A DNA stretch of 64,000 nucleotides. It comes from a bacterium. Its GTDB lineage: Bacteria; Electryoneota; RPQS01; DYHQ01. The notes below the pieces were generated by a model. That model did no database searches, was not told the origin of the DNA, and worked only from the letters and a program-made list of their open reading frames with translations. Where the stretch lies: positions 124,001 through 188,000 of the forward strand of contig JAUXGA010000002.1 of NCBI GenBank assembly GCA_030622545.1. The letters are read 5' to 3'. Of the stretch, positions 18,757 to 28,226 are shown one piece after another. Made by a program: the position numbers and the translations under genes. The stretch's first letter is position 1, and each line of letters starts with the position of its first letter.

Positions 18757-19989
18757 TTACTTCGCGCGGCGGAAATCGCGAAAAGTCCAACCCCACAAAC
18801 CGACCAGCGCCGCAAGTGCGCCGAAAATTGCGTAAATCTTCGGCATCGAAATCCATTCGGCGATGATGCCGGTCAGCGTCGTGCTCAGAGCCGTCAGACC
18901 GACAACAGCTAAGTTAATCATGCTGAAAATGCGGCCCTGCATTCGCGGCTCCACGGTTTCCTGAATCAGCGTAGTGCGTGGGATGACAATGAAGGGAATA
19001 AAGAGGGAGTGTATGAAGATAACGATGAAAGTTGTCCAGAGTTTGGTTGTCCACATCAACGGGATATAAGTTAGTCCGTCGATAATCATCGCGACGAGAA
19101 TCGTGCGGCCTTTCGGAAGCCGTTTGCCGTAACGGTGTATAAAGATGCTCCCGATAATGACTCCTGAAGCGAATGCCACTTCGATAATCGCCATGCCTCC
19201 GGGGCCGTGATGAAGATAATCGCGAACATAAATGGGAAGACCGACGATGGACGGTCCCATGATAAATATGTTGTCAACTGCGGTGATTAGAAGGAGCCCG
19301 CGCAGACGACCATCGTTCATGGCAAATTTCAACCCGTCCTGCAAATCTCGAAAAGCCGACGGTCGAGTTTCGACATCCGGACTTACAGCCTGCGCACTGT
19401 CGCGGGTTTTTTTAATAAAAAGAAGGCACGTAAAGGAAGCTAAATAGGTGAGAGCGTCAATATAAAACAACCCTTCCACGCGGAGCACCGGCAGAGCGGC
19501 TGCTGCGACTAACGGCCCGATGAGCCACGACAGACTCATCGAACTCTGCACCAGCGAATTCGCCTGTGTGAGTTTGTTCTTTGGCACAAGTTCCGGCACG
19601 AGAGCGTCGCGGGCGGGGCGGGAAATCGTTGTAAAAATCGCGATGGCGAAAGCGAACAGACCGAGGTGAATTCCTGAAAGATAACCCGCCGCTAAAAGCA
19701 GCGGGATACCTAGCACGAGGCCTGCGCGAATGAGGTCCGCAAGCATCATCAATTTTCGCCGGTCGAAACGATCAACTAAGACTCCGGCGAAAAGTCCGAA
19801 AAAAATCGCAGGCAAAAATTGTGCGGAACCTAAGAGTCCTGTAGCAGCACGCGAACCGGTGAGGTCGTAGATAAGCCAGAGGAGAGCGATCCAGTGGATG
19901 GAATCGCCGCCGGAAGAAATAAACCCGGAAAGCCATAGAGGAAAGAGCCTGCCGGGAAAAATATTTTTAACTTTTTCAGTGAGCGACAT
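18757..19989 (-). CDS. MFS transporter (EntS-like exporter group)
   Basis: 410 residues, about 12 hydrophobic spans. The N-terminal half carries LFAGVLVDRFDRRKLM, the MFS loop 2-3 motif, and ISRPARDALVPELVPKNKL typical of the MFS_3 enterobactin-exporter-like group. Substrate is unknown. The ATG at 19989 lies 12 bases after the stop of the upstream subtilase gene, so both are probably one transcript from the promoter at 21760-21788. No clear ribosome site is seen, which fits translational coupling. Confidence 0.88.
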   Translation of the reverse strand: MSLTEKVKNIFPGRLFPLWLSGFISSGGDSIHWIALLWLIYDLTGSRAATGLLGSAQFLPAIFFGLFAGVLVDRFDRRKLMMLADLIRAGLVLGIPLLLAAGYLSGIHLGLFAFAIAIFTTISRPARDALVPELVPKNKLTQANSLVQSSMSLSWLIGPLVAAAALPVLRVEGLFYIDALTYLASFTCLLFIKKTRDSAQAVSPDVETRPSAFRDLQDGLKFAMNDGRLRGLLLITAVDNIFIMGPSIVGLPIYVRDYLHHGPGGMAIIEVAFASGVIIGSIFIHRYGKRLPKGRTILVAMIIDGLTYIPLMWTTKLWTTFIVIFIHSLFIPFIVIPRTTLIQETVEPRMQGRIFSMINLAVVGLTALSTTLTGIIAEWISMPKIYAIFGALAALVGLWGWTFRDFRRAK

Positions 19990-20001
19990 GGCGGCGAAAA
20001 T

Positions 20002-21690
20002 TTACTTGATTAAGACGACTTTACCCACAGCTTGGCCTTTCATTCCATCGAAACGCCCGAAATAAATCCCTGATGACAGGTGGGTCGTTTGAAACGGAAC
20101 GCTATGAGACCCAGCGCTCCATTGTTTTTGTGAGATGTGAGCGACGGTGCGTCCGAGAATGTCTGTGATAGTGAAAGAGCCTAACTCGCTGTGTGGAATT
20201 TCGATGGTCCATGTTGCGACACTATTGACGGGATTCGGATAGGCGCTGATAAGTATCCGTTTGTATGGTGTCAAATCTTCATGCAGTGGTGCCGCTGAGA
20301 CGTAATCCAGCGCCGCGATGCCATCGGGAATACCCCAGCCGTAGTCGTTGTCGGGAGAATTGGCTTGGCTTGCTGTCATGAGCAGCGCTTCTCTTAGCTG
20401 CATCGGCGTCCAGTCCGGGTGAGCTTCCAAAAGCAAAACGCATATCCCCGCGATAATCGGCGTGGACAACGACGTTCCCGAAACTCTTGCATAATCATCC
20501 GGGCCATGCCACGGCACAGCCGCGTAGGTTTCGACTCCCTGCGCGCAGATTTCGGGTTTCGTTCGTCCGTCATACGACGGGCCGGGCGACGAAAAATAGC
20601 TGATGACTCCAAAACTGTCCACAGCGCCCACGGCAATGACTGAATCGGCATCGGCCGGAGCGATAATATGCTCCCATTCCGACTGGCGACTGTTGCCCGC
20701 GGCTGTGCAAACGACGATTCCACGCGAGACGGCGATATCGACCGCGATGGTGGTGACGGCTGTATTTCCATCCATATCTTCAAAGGTGTACCAGTCGGTG
20801 TAGCCGAGAGAAGAAGAGACGACGTCAGCGCCGAGGTCTTCAGCCCACTCCAAACCCGCCACGTAGTAGTCTTCTTCTATAGGAGTTTCACTGCGAACAT
20901 CTTCCGTTTTTGCGCAGATGAGGTCGGCTCCGAAAGCAGGGCCATAGAGAGCGCTGTCTCGCTTTCCCGCCGCAACTGAAAGAGTTGCCGTACCATGATT
21001 ATGTTGAGAGACCGTATCCTGACCTTGTTCATTCCAGACGATGGAATCCGTATTGATGAAATCCCATGTGGCGATAACATGAGCACTGTCGAAGACATCA
21101 TGCTCAAGATAGAAACCTGTATCGAGGAGACACAATCGAATTCCCTCACCGGTTAATCCGCGCGCGTGCATGGCAGGCACATTGCACTGCTCGAGTTGCG
21201 TGTAGGACGGCCCGTAAGTAAAATCGTCGAGGTGATGTGTGTTTCTTTCTTCCGGCTGTTCGCCATGAATGGTGATATTGCGATGACAGGGATAGTACTT
21301 TGCCACGGGTTGAATTTTGGAAACGAAGGGGAGTCTTTCGATATTTCTCAGAATATCGGAATCAGCCTCGATGCTGACGGCATTGAGCCACCGGCTGGTG
21401 AAGCGCAGTTTCGCGCCACAAGCAACAACAGATTCGACGTAATTCGACGCAACCGGCAAATCATATTCATCAACGAGAGCCGGGAGAACTTTCGCGCGCC
21501 GCCAGCGAGCGTGAGCATTCAGGTTGGAACGAACGTCATGCAGAGCAGTTCGGAGCTCAGTGCCGCTGATTCCTTTATCTTTGAAAAACACCCAGTAGGC
21601 TTGAGTACAGTCTGCGCTTTTTAGTGGAGCAGCCCCGGCTAGACTTGCACAAACCAAAGGAAAAATCATGAATCTTGTTATGATGCTCAT
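20002..21690 (-). CDS. Secreted subtilisin-like protease with C-terminal sorting domain
   Basis: 562 residues from the ATG at 21690, chosen because AAGGAG precedes it and the signal peptide MSIITRFMIFPLVCASLAGA starts there; the frame runs on to 21723. A propeptide reaches about residue 150. The S8 catalytic residues are Asp in LLDTGFYLEHD, His in HNHGTATLSV and Ser in GTSLSTP. The C-terminus from SAYPNPVNS to GKVVLIK is a type IX-like sorting domain. Together with the 1388-residue subtilase it forms part of a secreted protease set. Its promoter is back to back with that of the 21892 gene. Confidence 0.92.
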   Translation of the reverse strand: MSIITRFMIFPLVCASLAGAAPLKSADCTQAYWVFFKDKGISGTELRTALHDVRSNLNAHARWRRAKVLPALVDEYDLPVASNYVESVVACGAKLRFTSRWLNAVSIEADSDILRNIERLPFVSKIQPVAKYYPCHRNITIHGEQPEERNTHHLDDFTYGPSYTQLEQCNVPAMHARGLTGEGIRLCLLDTGFYLEHDVFDSAHVIATWDFINTDSIVWNEQGQDTVSQHNHGTATLSVAAGKRDSALYGPAFGADLICAKTEDVRSETPIEEDYYVAGLEWAEDLGADVVSSSLGYTDWYTFEDMDGNTAVTTIAVDIAVSRGIVVCTAAGNSRQSEWEHIIAPADADSVIAVGAVDSFGVISYFSSPGPSYDGRTKPEICAQGVETYAAVPWHGPDDYARVSGTSLSTPIIAGICVLLLEAHPDWTPMQLREALLMTASQANSPDNDYGWGIPDGIAALDYVSAAPLHEDLTPYKRILISAYPNPVNSVATWTIEIPHSELGSFTITDILGRTVAHISQKQWSAGSHSVPFQTTHLSSGIYFGRFDGMKGQAVGKVVLIK

Positions 21691-21759
21691 TTGATGCTCC
21701 TTTTCGATGATTTCTCTGAACATTCCTCTGCCAGAAAGATGTAACTCGTGTCTCTACTT

Positions 21760-21788
21760 AAATTACGAAAAGTCTTGCTTAGAAGCAA
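21760..21788 (-). promoter_or_regulatory. Putative promoter of the subtilase-MFS transcript
   Basis: Reverse strand TTGCTT, 17 bp, TAATTT, giving a leader of about 60 nt. Its -35 box ends four bases from the -35 box of the divergent promoter at 21793. Confidence 0.5.
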
Positions 21789-21792
21789 ACCC

Positions 21793-21821
21793 TTGCACCA
21801 TCTGAGAATTTTGCGTATATT
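21793..21821 (+). promoter_or_regulatory. Putative promoter of the 21892-28114 transcript
   Basis: TTGCAC, 17 bp, TATATT. The predicted start near 21828 lies upstream of the ATG at 21892 and downstream of the ATG at 21748, so it supports the shorter protein. Confidence 0.6.
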
Positions 21822-21891
21822 GGTAGAGAAGTTTCATGGGCGAATGAAAGTCGTCTATGTATATAACATATCGCATCACGAGCACAGGCGA

Positions 21892-24663
21892 ATGAAGAAA
21901 CAAAAACACACGCGAATTCGGGGATATATAGCTACCTTTTTCCTGATGATTGTCTTCTCCGGTTTTCAACCGCTTTGGGCGACTGACGGCCCGCCTGTCG
22001 GGCGCGGCTCGGTGCGACCGGCGATTGCTAATCCGAACATTCAGAATCGAGTTCACCGCGCAGGCGAACTCTGGATGAATTTTACCAACTACGGCTATTT
22101 CGGAAACTTTTCTATCTGGGGAGGACAGGGAATGGACGACCCGGAATATCCGGGACAGTGGGCGCCCCAGTGTGAGTTTCCCGGTGGAATGGATGTGCAA
22201 TATCTCTTTCAGGGAGCGCTCTGGATCGGAGCCCTTATCCTTGAAGAAGGCTATGAATACCCGCGCGTTTCCACGGGGACGGACGGTTGGCAATCTCCTC
22301 GGATCATTGAATTCTGGCCCGGCGAAGGAAGCGCTGGGCGAATCACGGAACGTTCCACGAGACCCGGCGCTTACAACCGGCTCGGCGAATTCGTGACTGA
22401 CTCCATGGCGATATCTGATCAGGATTTCGTCATCACCTATACCGATACATTGACGGATCCTTTCTGGGTGGAAGATGATCATTTCGTGGGAGACAGACAT
22501 GCGCCGCTCGGACTTAAAATTATTCAAAAATCGTATTCCTGGTCCAACAATTACGCTCGCGATTTTATTATTATCGATTACGAAATAGAAAATATCGCGT
22601 CGAAATATCTGAAGAATCTCTATATCGGATTCTATATTGATGCCGATGTGGGAGCGGAGTGGGAGCAGCCGCATTGGTTTGAGGATGACATCTGCGGCTT
22701 CCAACGCTACTACTATTTTGAACGTCCCGACGGTGAACCGGACAGTGTGACGATTAACGTCGCTTGGATTGCGGACAATGACGGGCGTCCCTATGAGGTT
22801 TTCTCCGGAAGCGATTTTACCAGTCCGCAAGTGACAGGCTCGCGTGTAGTTCGCGCACCGAATCCGCGCCTGAGGACGAGTTTCAACTGGTGGATTTCCA
22901 ACCCTACCTCGGATTTGGATTTCGGGCCGTCATGGCGGGATGATGGTGCGAGGGGGGAGTGGACCCGAAGTTACGGCACTCCGATTGGGGACGCGAGAAA
23001 ATATTTCATTTTGTCCAACCGGGAATTTGACTATGATCAGGTGCGAGTGGATAGACCCGATTACATCGCTGCTAACTCGCAGAGTTTTATCAATCCAATC
23101 ACGGGTGAATTGGAAGTTCATGAATGGCGGATTCCAGGGCAAGATGATGCGACTCCGCCTGATTTGACCTCCGACTTGGCGGACGGCTACGACACGCGCT
23201 ACCTGCTTTCATGGGGGCCTTTGGGTATTTTTGATTACATTGATCTCGCAGGAAACCGAATTTATCGTTTGAATCCCGGCGAAAAATTCAATATGACGGT
23301 GGCGTACGTCGGCGGAAGAAATTTTCATAATTTTAATGACCCTCAGACGCCGGGGCCGATTGATCCGAACAAGTTTGATTTTTCCGGCCTGCGCTACGCA
23401 GCGGCATGGGCGGCGCGAGTGTATGACAATCCGATGGCGGATACGGACAGGGATGGATGGTTCGGAGAAGATGTCGGCACGGACGGACTCTATGCGCGGG
23501 AAGTCGGTGACAGTGTGATTTATTTCGGAGTGTTTCAAGGAATTTATCCGGGAGCGGATGAAGACGGAACCGAGAGAAACGGCCGATTGGATATCGGAGA
23601 GGACAATCTCATTCCTTCGGATCTGATTATCCGGCATCCAAAGTTTGGAACGCTGGATTTTGGCTGGATGAATGGCAACGGTGTCTTGGATGAAGGGGAC
23701 GGTATTCCGGATTTCACAGGGCCGCCTCCTCCGCCGGTGCCCGCACTTTTGCAGCCTCACCCGGCGTATCCGAACATGTATAATGTCGGCGGTCTGGCTT
23801 ATGAAATTCAAGGCCGCGATATTGTGCTGCGCTGGTCAAAAAATTCTTCAGAAGATCCGGAATACAGCGATCCTTTTTCCGATATTCAGGATTTTGAAGG
23901 GTACAGTATTTACATGGCCAACGAGAGTCAGGAGAATGCGTATTCGCTTTTGGCCGCGTACGACCGGGTGGATTGGGCTTATTTTTCGGATATCGATTGT
24001 CTGGTGACGATTCCTGACACGCGCGAATTTGCTCCGGCAGATACCAGTTTTGCAGGGCAGACTTTCTACCGAAAACCGGTGGGTCGCAATACGGGTTTCA
24101 GCGAAATCCAGCTTGATGATTCGACGTATGAGTATCGCATCCGCAACGCGGCTCCGTTTTTCCCGCGCTGGTATGCAGTGTCAGCTCACGATTTTGGCGA
24201 CCCGTACACCGCAACTCCCCCGCAAGAAACGGCAAAATCCTCCAACGCTATTCTTGTCGCGCCGTCAGGGGATAGAAGTAAGCGTGTGGGAGTGGTGCCG
24301 AATCCTTATCGAGCTTATCTGGATTACACGACGAACCATTCGGGTGGTCTTCGGTGGGAAAATCAAGATGACGGCACGGAAGAATTTTTTCCGCAAACAG
24401 ACCGCCGCCTCGAGTTTATCAACCTGCCTGACAAATGCCTGATTCGTGTTTTCACGGTCTCCGGAGATATCGTTGCGATTATTCCTCACAATCTGGCTGG
24501 GGATAAAAATATCGGCTGGCGTTCTCCCAGCAGCGAACGTTGGGATTTGAATTCCCGGAACACGCAGCAGGTGGTGTCGGGACTCTATCTTTTCAGTGTG
24601 CAGGATTATTCGGAAGAAAATTACGGTAATATTGATGTTGGCAAATTCGTGATTATTCGATAG
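21892..24663 (+). CDS. Large secreted protein of unknown function with sorting-like C-terminus
   Basis: 923 residues from the ATG at 21892, where a signal peptide starts (MKKQKHTRIRGY, hydrophobic to about residue 27, ending PLWA). I do not recognise a catalytic domain. The protein is rich in aromatic residues, Asp and Gly. Near residues 600-650 it has DTDRDGWFGEDVG and a DENDGIPD-like acidic stretch that could bind calcium, and an FnIII-like part follows (DIVLRWSKNSSEDPEY). The C-terminal 100 residues start with VVPNPYRAY and end GKFVIIR, like a type IX sorting domain. The frame extends up to 21748 but that lies upstream of the promoter. It precedes a C25 peptidase gene by 22 bases. Confidence 0.85.
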   Translation: MKKQKHTRIRGYIATFFLMIVFSGFQPLWATDGPPVGRGSVRPAIANPNIQNRVHRAGELWMNFTNYGYFGNFSIWGGQGMDDPEYPGQWAPQCEFPGGMDVQYLFQGALWIGALILEEGYEYPRVSTGTDGWQSPRIIEFWPGEGSAGRITERSTRPGAYNRLGEFVTDSMAISDQDFVITYTDTLTDPFWVEDDHFVGDRHAPLGLKIIQKSYSWSNNYARDFIIIDYEIENIASKYLKNLYIGFYIDADVGAEWEQPHWFEDDICGFQRYYYFERPDGEPDSVTINVAWIADNDGRPYEVFSGSDFTSPQVTGSRVVRAPNPRLRTSFNWWISNPTSDLDFGPSWRDDGARGEWTRSYGTPIGDARKYFILSNREFDYDQVRVDRPDYIAANSQSFINPITGELEVHEWRIPGQDDATPPDLTSDLADGYDTRYLLSWGPLGIFDYIDLAGNRIYRLNPGEKFNMTVAYVGGRNFHNFNDPQTPGPIDPNKFDFSGLRYAAAWAARVYDNPMADTDRDGWFGEDVGTDGLYAREVGDSVIYFGVFQGIYPGADEDGTERNGRLDIGEDNLIPSDLIIRHPKFGTLDFGWMNGNGVLDEGDGIPDFTGPPPPPVPALLQPHPAYPNMYNVGGLAYEIQGRDIVLRWSKNSSEDPEYSDPFSDIQDFEGYSIYMANESQENAYSLLAAYDRVDWAYFSDIDCLVTIPDTREFAPADTSFAGQTFYRKPVGRNTGFSEIQLDDSTYEYRIRNAAPFFPRWYAVSAHDFGDPYTATPPQETAKSSNAILVAPSGDRSKRVGVVPNPYRAYLDYTTNHSGGLRWENQDDGTEEFFPQTDRRLEFINLPDKCLIRVFTVSGDIVAIIPHNLAGDKNIGWRSPSSERWDLNSRNTQQVVSGLYLFSVQDYSEENYGNIDVGKFVIIR

Positions 24664-24685
24664 ACGTTGTTCGAGGAGAAAACTC

Positions 24686-27600
24686 ATGAAAACGTTGCGA
24701 GAAGTATTCATCTTCTGTCTTTTGGTCATTATAATGGCATCGGCTGCGTTTGCCGCGGAAACGCAGACTGCAAGCTTCAGCTTTCAGGCTTCTGATTTTG
24801 TTTTTAAGAAGGTTGATGGATTTGATGCTGTTTATTTGAAGGGCGGAGAGATTTCCGACGAAATCGGGAAACCTCAGCTTCCGGTTTCCCAGCTTAAAAT
24901 CGCGTTGCCTGCCGGAGCTCAAGTAGAGCGCGTTGAAATCGTTCGGTTGAATTATAAACCGGTAGATGGAAATTATCAACTGTTTCCTGCGCAGCCGCCA
25001 CGAATTTTATCGATGGAAAGCGATGTCTCTTTCGTTGCTCCAGATGCGAATGTGTATGCTTCGAACAATTGGTATCCGGCTCGAGTTGTGGACACAGATG
25101 CGCCGCAGCTTACAGCGTGCGGAGATATTGTTTTGTTGACGGTGCGAGTTATTCCGATTCAATACCGACCCGCATCGAAGCAATTGCGCATGCTTACAGA
25201 TTTGAATTTAAATGTTCAATATTCTGTGCAGCCTTCTGCGCGCATAGCAACGCCCGCCGTTCAGAAGATAGCGGGAGTTCTCTCCGAAGAGAAATCAACT
25301 CCACCGCGTGAGTTGCGTGATCTCTCCGAGCTTAAGCAGTACGTCATTATCACCAGCAGCAGTCTCTCTTCTACCTTCGAGCCTTTGCTCGATTGGAAGC
25401 GCAAGAAAGGATTGCCGGATACGCTTGTGACAACCGAATGGATTTACGCTAACTATACGGGGCGTGATCCGCAGGAGCAGATTCGCCATTTCTTGCAGGA
25501 CAAGTATGAGGATTGGGGAATTCAATGGCTTCTGCTTGGGGGAGATGTGAATGTTGTTCCTGATCGAATTGCCTGGGCGATGGAAAGTGAGGCGGGATTT
25601 TATCCGAATATTGAAGATGACCTCAGCGCCGACCTATATTATTCTGCGCTGGATGGCGACTGGGATGCAAACGCCAATTCGAAATTTGGCGAAGTGGACG
25701 ATGATGTGGATTTGATGCCGGAGATTTTCGTCGGTCGTGCACCCGTGGAAAATGCGACGGAAGCCGAAGCGTTCGTCAATAAAATTCTTACCTATGAAAA
25801 AACTCCAGACGTCACCTATCAGCGAGACGCTCTTTTCTTCGCGGAGATTCTTTGGTCAAGTCCCTATACGAATTCAGGGATTTTGAAGGATATGATTGAT
25901 GAGGAGTCCATGCCGCCTCGATTCGACCCGATTACGAAACTCTATGAACACGACGGTAATGAATCGCCCACGTCCGTGATTAATGCGATTGAAGACGGCA
26001 GGACTTTTTTGAATCATGGAGGGCACGCCAATTACAGCGTCATGGGCGCGGGTACCGGCTATCTTGATCACAGCGATATGGATAATCTTTATAATCCGGG
26101 GAAATACGGGATAATGTTTTCGATTGGTTGCTGGTCCGCAGCGATTGACTATAATTGTATAGCGGAACATTTCGTCACCAACCCGGATGGCGGCGGCATC
26201 GGTTTCGTGGGCAATTCGCGTTACGGTTGGGGCTCGCCGGGAAATCCGGGACTGGGTTATTCTGAAATTATGGACCGCCGGTTCTTCTCTTCGATATTCA
26301 ACGATGAACTTGTGCAACCCGGTCTGGCTCTGGCGGCAGTGAAAGCGTATTACATTCCTTATTCGCAGACGGAAAATGTCTATCGCTGGCATCAGTATCA
26401 GTTGAACCTGTTGGGCGAACCTGAGATGCCGATGTGGACGGATATTCCGGGAAGCATCACGGCGGATTTCCCCGAAGCTATTCTGACCGGCTCGCAGCTT
26501 TTCGTGGTGACGGTCGAAGACGCAGGTGGCGCGCCGTTCTTGGGAGCGAGAGTGTGCGTCATGATGGAAACTGATGTTTACGAAGTCGCCGCGACCGATG
26601 CAGCGGGACAAGCGTCATTCACCATTGCTCCGGTTTCTCCGGGCGCTTTGGATGTAACCGTCACCGCGCACAATTTTTTGCCGTTTGAGGGCACAGCTAC
26701 CGTAGCATCGGCGGGAAGTTATTTAGCGGTTTCGGGATACGATTTTGCAGGTCAAAATGCGAACGGTTTCTTAGAACCCGGCGAGACAGTCGTTCTTTCT
26801 TTAACAGTAAAAAATCTGGGAATCCTGGCCGCTACGAATGTTTCTGTGACGGTAACGGATAATGATCCTTTCCTCCAGATTTCAGCGCAGGACAGCAGTT
26901 TTGGTGATTTGGCTCCCGGCGAGGAAACGACAGTAACGGATTTCCTGACTTTTGAGATTAATGATACATGTGCGAACGGTCTCGGCGGTCGCTTCGATTT
27001 GGAAATCACGAATGACGCGCTCGAAATATTTCCCGCGACAATCGGTCTTGTGATTTCTACTCCGATGTTGGCATATGCATCGCATAGTGCAGTGAATTCC
27101 AGTGACCACACTTTTCCTGAACCGGATGATAGTGTTGATTTGACGGTCACCATCAGTAATGACGGTTTGATGGATGCCGAAAACGCTCAAGTCGTCCTGA
27201 CATCCAGCGATGCTTACATTGACTTCATTGACAGTACGTTTGCGATTGGAGCACTTCCGTCTGCTCAGACGGGAAACGGAACATTTCTGTTTGAAATTGA
27301 TCCGACCTGTCCGATTCCTCATTTTGCATTGATTGATGTTGCGCTCAGTGATGGCGTTTATGAATTCGTTGACAGTTTCTATGTGAGTATCGGCGCGGTC
27401 GGGCTTTCGGATGATATGGAAGAGGGCGAAATACTATGGACGCACAGCGGCACGGGAGATTTGTGGCATCGCAGCCAGCGTAATTGTCATTCGGATTCCA
27501 CGAGCTGGTACTGCGGCAATGAAGGTGCGGGCGAGTATGACAACGATATGGAAGCTAATTTGACGAGTGCAGCTTTTCAGGTTGCAGCGAATTCGATGTT

Positions 27601-28114
27601 CGGTTTCTGGTGTCAGTATGACTTCACGACCTACGGTGTGGATGGATGCTATGTTGAGCTTACCGATAACGGTGGAGCGGACTGGCAGACTCTTTCGTAT
27701 ATCGGCAGCGGCGGTGCGCTTCCCGATTCGCTTCTGAATATCGGTAATCAATGGGTGAAGTATAATTTCTCGCTCGATGATTATCCGACAGGGCAGACGG
27801 TGCAAATTCGTTTTCGTTTCAAGAGCGACAATGAAGACGTAGCGGAAGGATTTTATCTGGATGATGTCGTCGTGACGGCACTGGTGAATTCACCGGTGAA
27901 CGATTTAACTATTCGATTGGATGGAGATGACGCGGTGCTGAGTTGGACGACTCCTGTTGGCGCGGATTCGTATCAGATTTATCGCAGCGCAGCCCCGATT
28001 TTCGAACCGTCCGGCGCGCCCTTCGCAACCTCCATATCAACCGAATGGAAAGATACCAACGTCCTCCTCAATCCCGGCCCGTATTTTTATTTGGTTGTTG
28101 CCGTGAGGGAATAG
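24686..28114 (+). CDS. Gingipain-like C25 cysteine peptidase, secreted
   Basis: 1142 residues, with signal peptide 1-23 (MASAAFAAE). A C25 propeptide-like region follows (about 25-200, with GGEISDEIGKPQLPV). The C25 domain starts near 215 (YVIITSSSL) and holds the catalytic His447 in NHGGHANY and Cys482 in SIGCWSAA. Further on are two CARDB-like Ig modules marked by GFLEPGETVVLSLTVKN, a MAM/jelly-roll-like region (about 910-1050) and an FnIII-like end. No YPNP-type sorting domain is visible at the C-terminus, which stops at LVVAVRE, so its export or anchoring route differs or is incomplete. Likely an extracellular endopeptidase; specificity unknown. Confidence 0.92.
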   Translation: MKTLREVFIFCLLVIIMASAAFAAETQTASFSFQASDFVFKKVDGFDAVYLKGGEISDEIGKPQLPVSQLKIALPAGAQVERVEIVRLNYKPVDGNYQLFPAQPPRILSMESDVSFVAPDANVYASNNWYPARVVDTDAPQLTACGDIVLLTVRVIPIQYRPASKQLRMLTDLNLNVQYSVQPSARIATPAVQKIAGVLSEEKSTPPRELRDLSELKQYVIITSSSLSSTFEPLLDWKRKKGLPDTLVTTEWIYANYTGRDPQEQIRHFLQDKYEDWGIQWLLLGGDVNVVPDRIAWAMESEAGFYPNIEDDLSADLYYSALDGDWDANANSKFGEVDDDVDLMPEIFVGRAPVENATEAEAFVNKILTYEKTPDVTYQRDALFFAEILWSSPYTNSGILKDMIDEESMPPRFDPITKLYEHDGNESPTSVINAIEDGRTFLNHGGHANYSVMGAGTGYLDHSDMDNLYNPGKYGIMFSIGCWSAAIDYNCIAEHFVTNPDGGGIGFVGNSRYGWGSPGNPGLGYSEIMDRRFFSSIFNDELVQPGLALAAVKAYYIPYSQTENVYRWHQYQLNLLGEPEMPMWTDIPGSITADFPEAILTGSQLFVVTVEDAGGAPFLGARVCVMMETDVYEVAATDAAGQASFTIAPVSPGALDVTVTAHNFLPFEGTATVASAGSYLAVSGYDFAGQNANGFLEPGETVVLSLTVKNLGILAATNVSVTVTDNDPFLQISAQDSSFGDLAPGEETTVTDFLTFEINDTCANGLGGRFDLEITNDALEIFPATIGLVISTPMLAYASHSAVNSSDHTFPEPDDSVDLTVTISNDGLMDAENAQVVLTSSDAYIDFIDSTFAIGALPSAQTGNGTFLFEIDPTCPIPHFALIDVALSDGVYEFVDSFYVSIGAVGLSDDMEEGEILWTHSGTGDLWHRSQRNCHSDSTSWYCGNEGAGEYDNDMEANLTSAAFQVAANSMFGFWCQYDFTTYGVDGCYVELTDNGGADWQTLSYIGSGGALPDSLLNIGNQWVKYNFSLDDYPTGQTVQIRFRFKSDNEDVAEGFYLDDVVVTALVNSPVNDLTIRLDGDDAVLSWTTPVGADSYQIYRSAAPIFEPSGAPFATSISTEWKDTNVLLNPGPYFYLVVAVRE

Positions 28115-28167
28115 GAGAACTTGAATTTCATCTAACCGCGACCAGAGGTCACGGGTAATATTATTAG

Positions 28168-28206
28168 AAAAAGCCCGAAGATTTCAAATATCTTCGGGCT
28201 TTTTTG
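28168..28206. terminator. Bidirectional rho-independent terminator
   Basis: AGCCCGAAGAT (28172-28182) and ATCTTCGGGCT (28190-28200), flanked by AAAA and TTTTTT. It serves both the C25 gene and the convergent nifJ. Confidence 0.9.
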
Positions 28207-28226
28207 TGAATTACAGTTCTATCTGA

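Noticed and set aside
21763-22830. 355-codon reverse-strand ORF
   Set aside because: Antisense to the 923-residue secreted protein and covering the divergent promoter region; composition rich in Arg/Ile as expected of a shadow frame.
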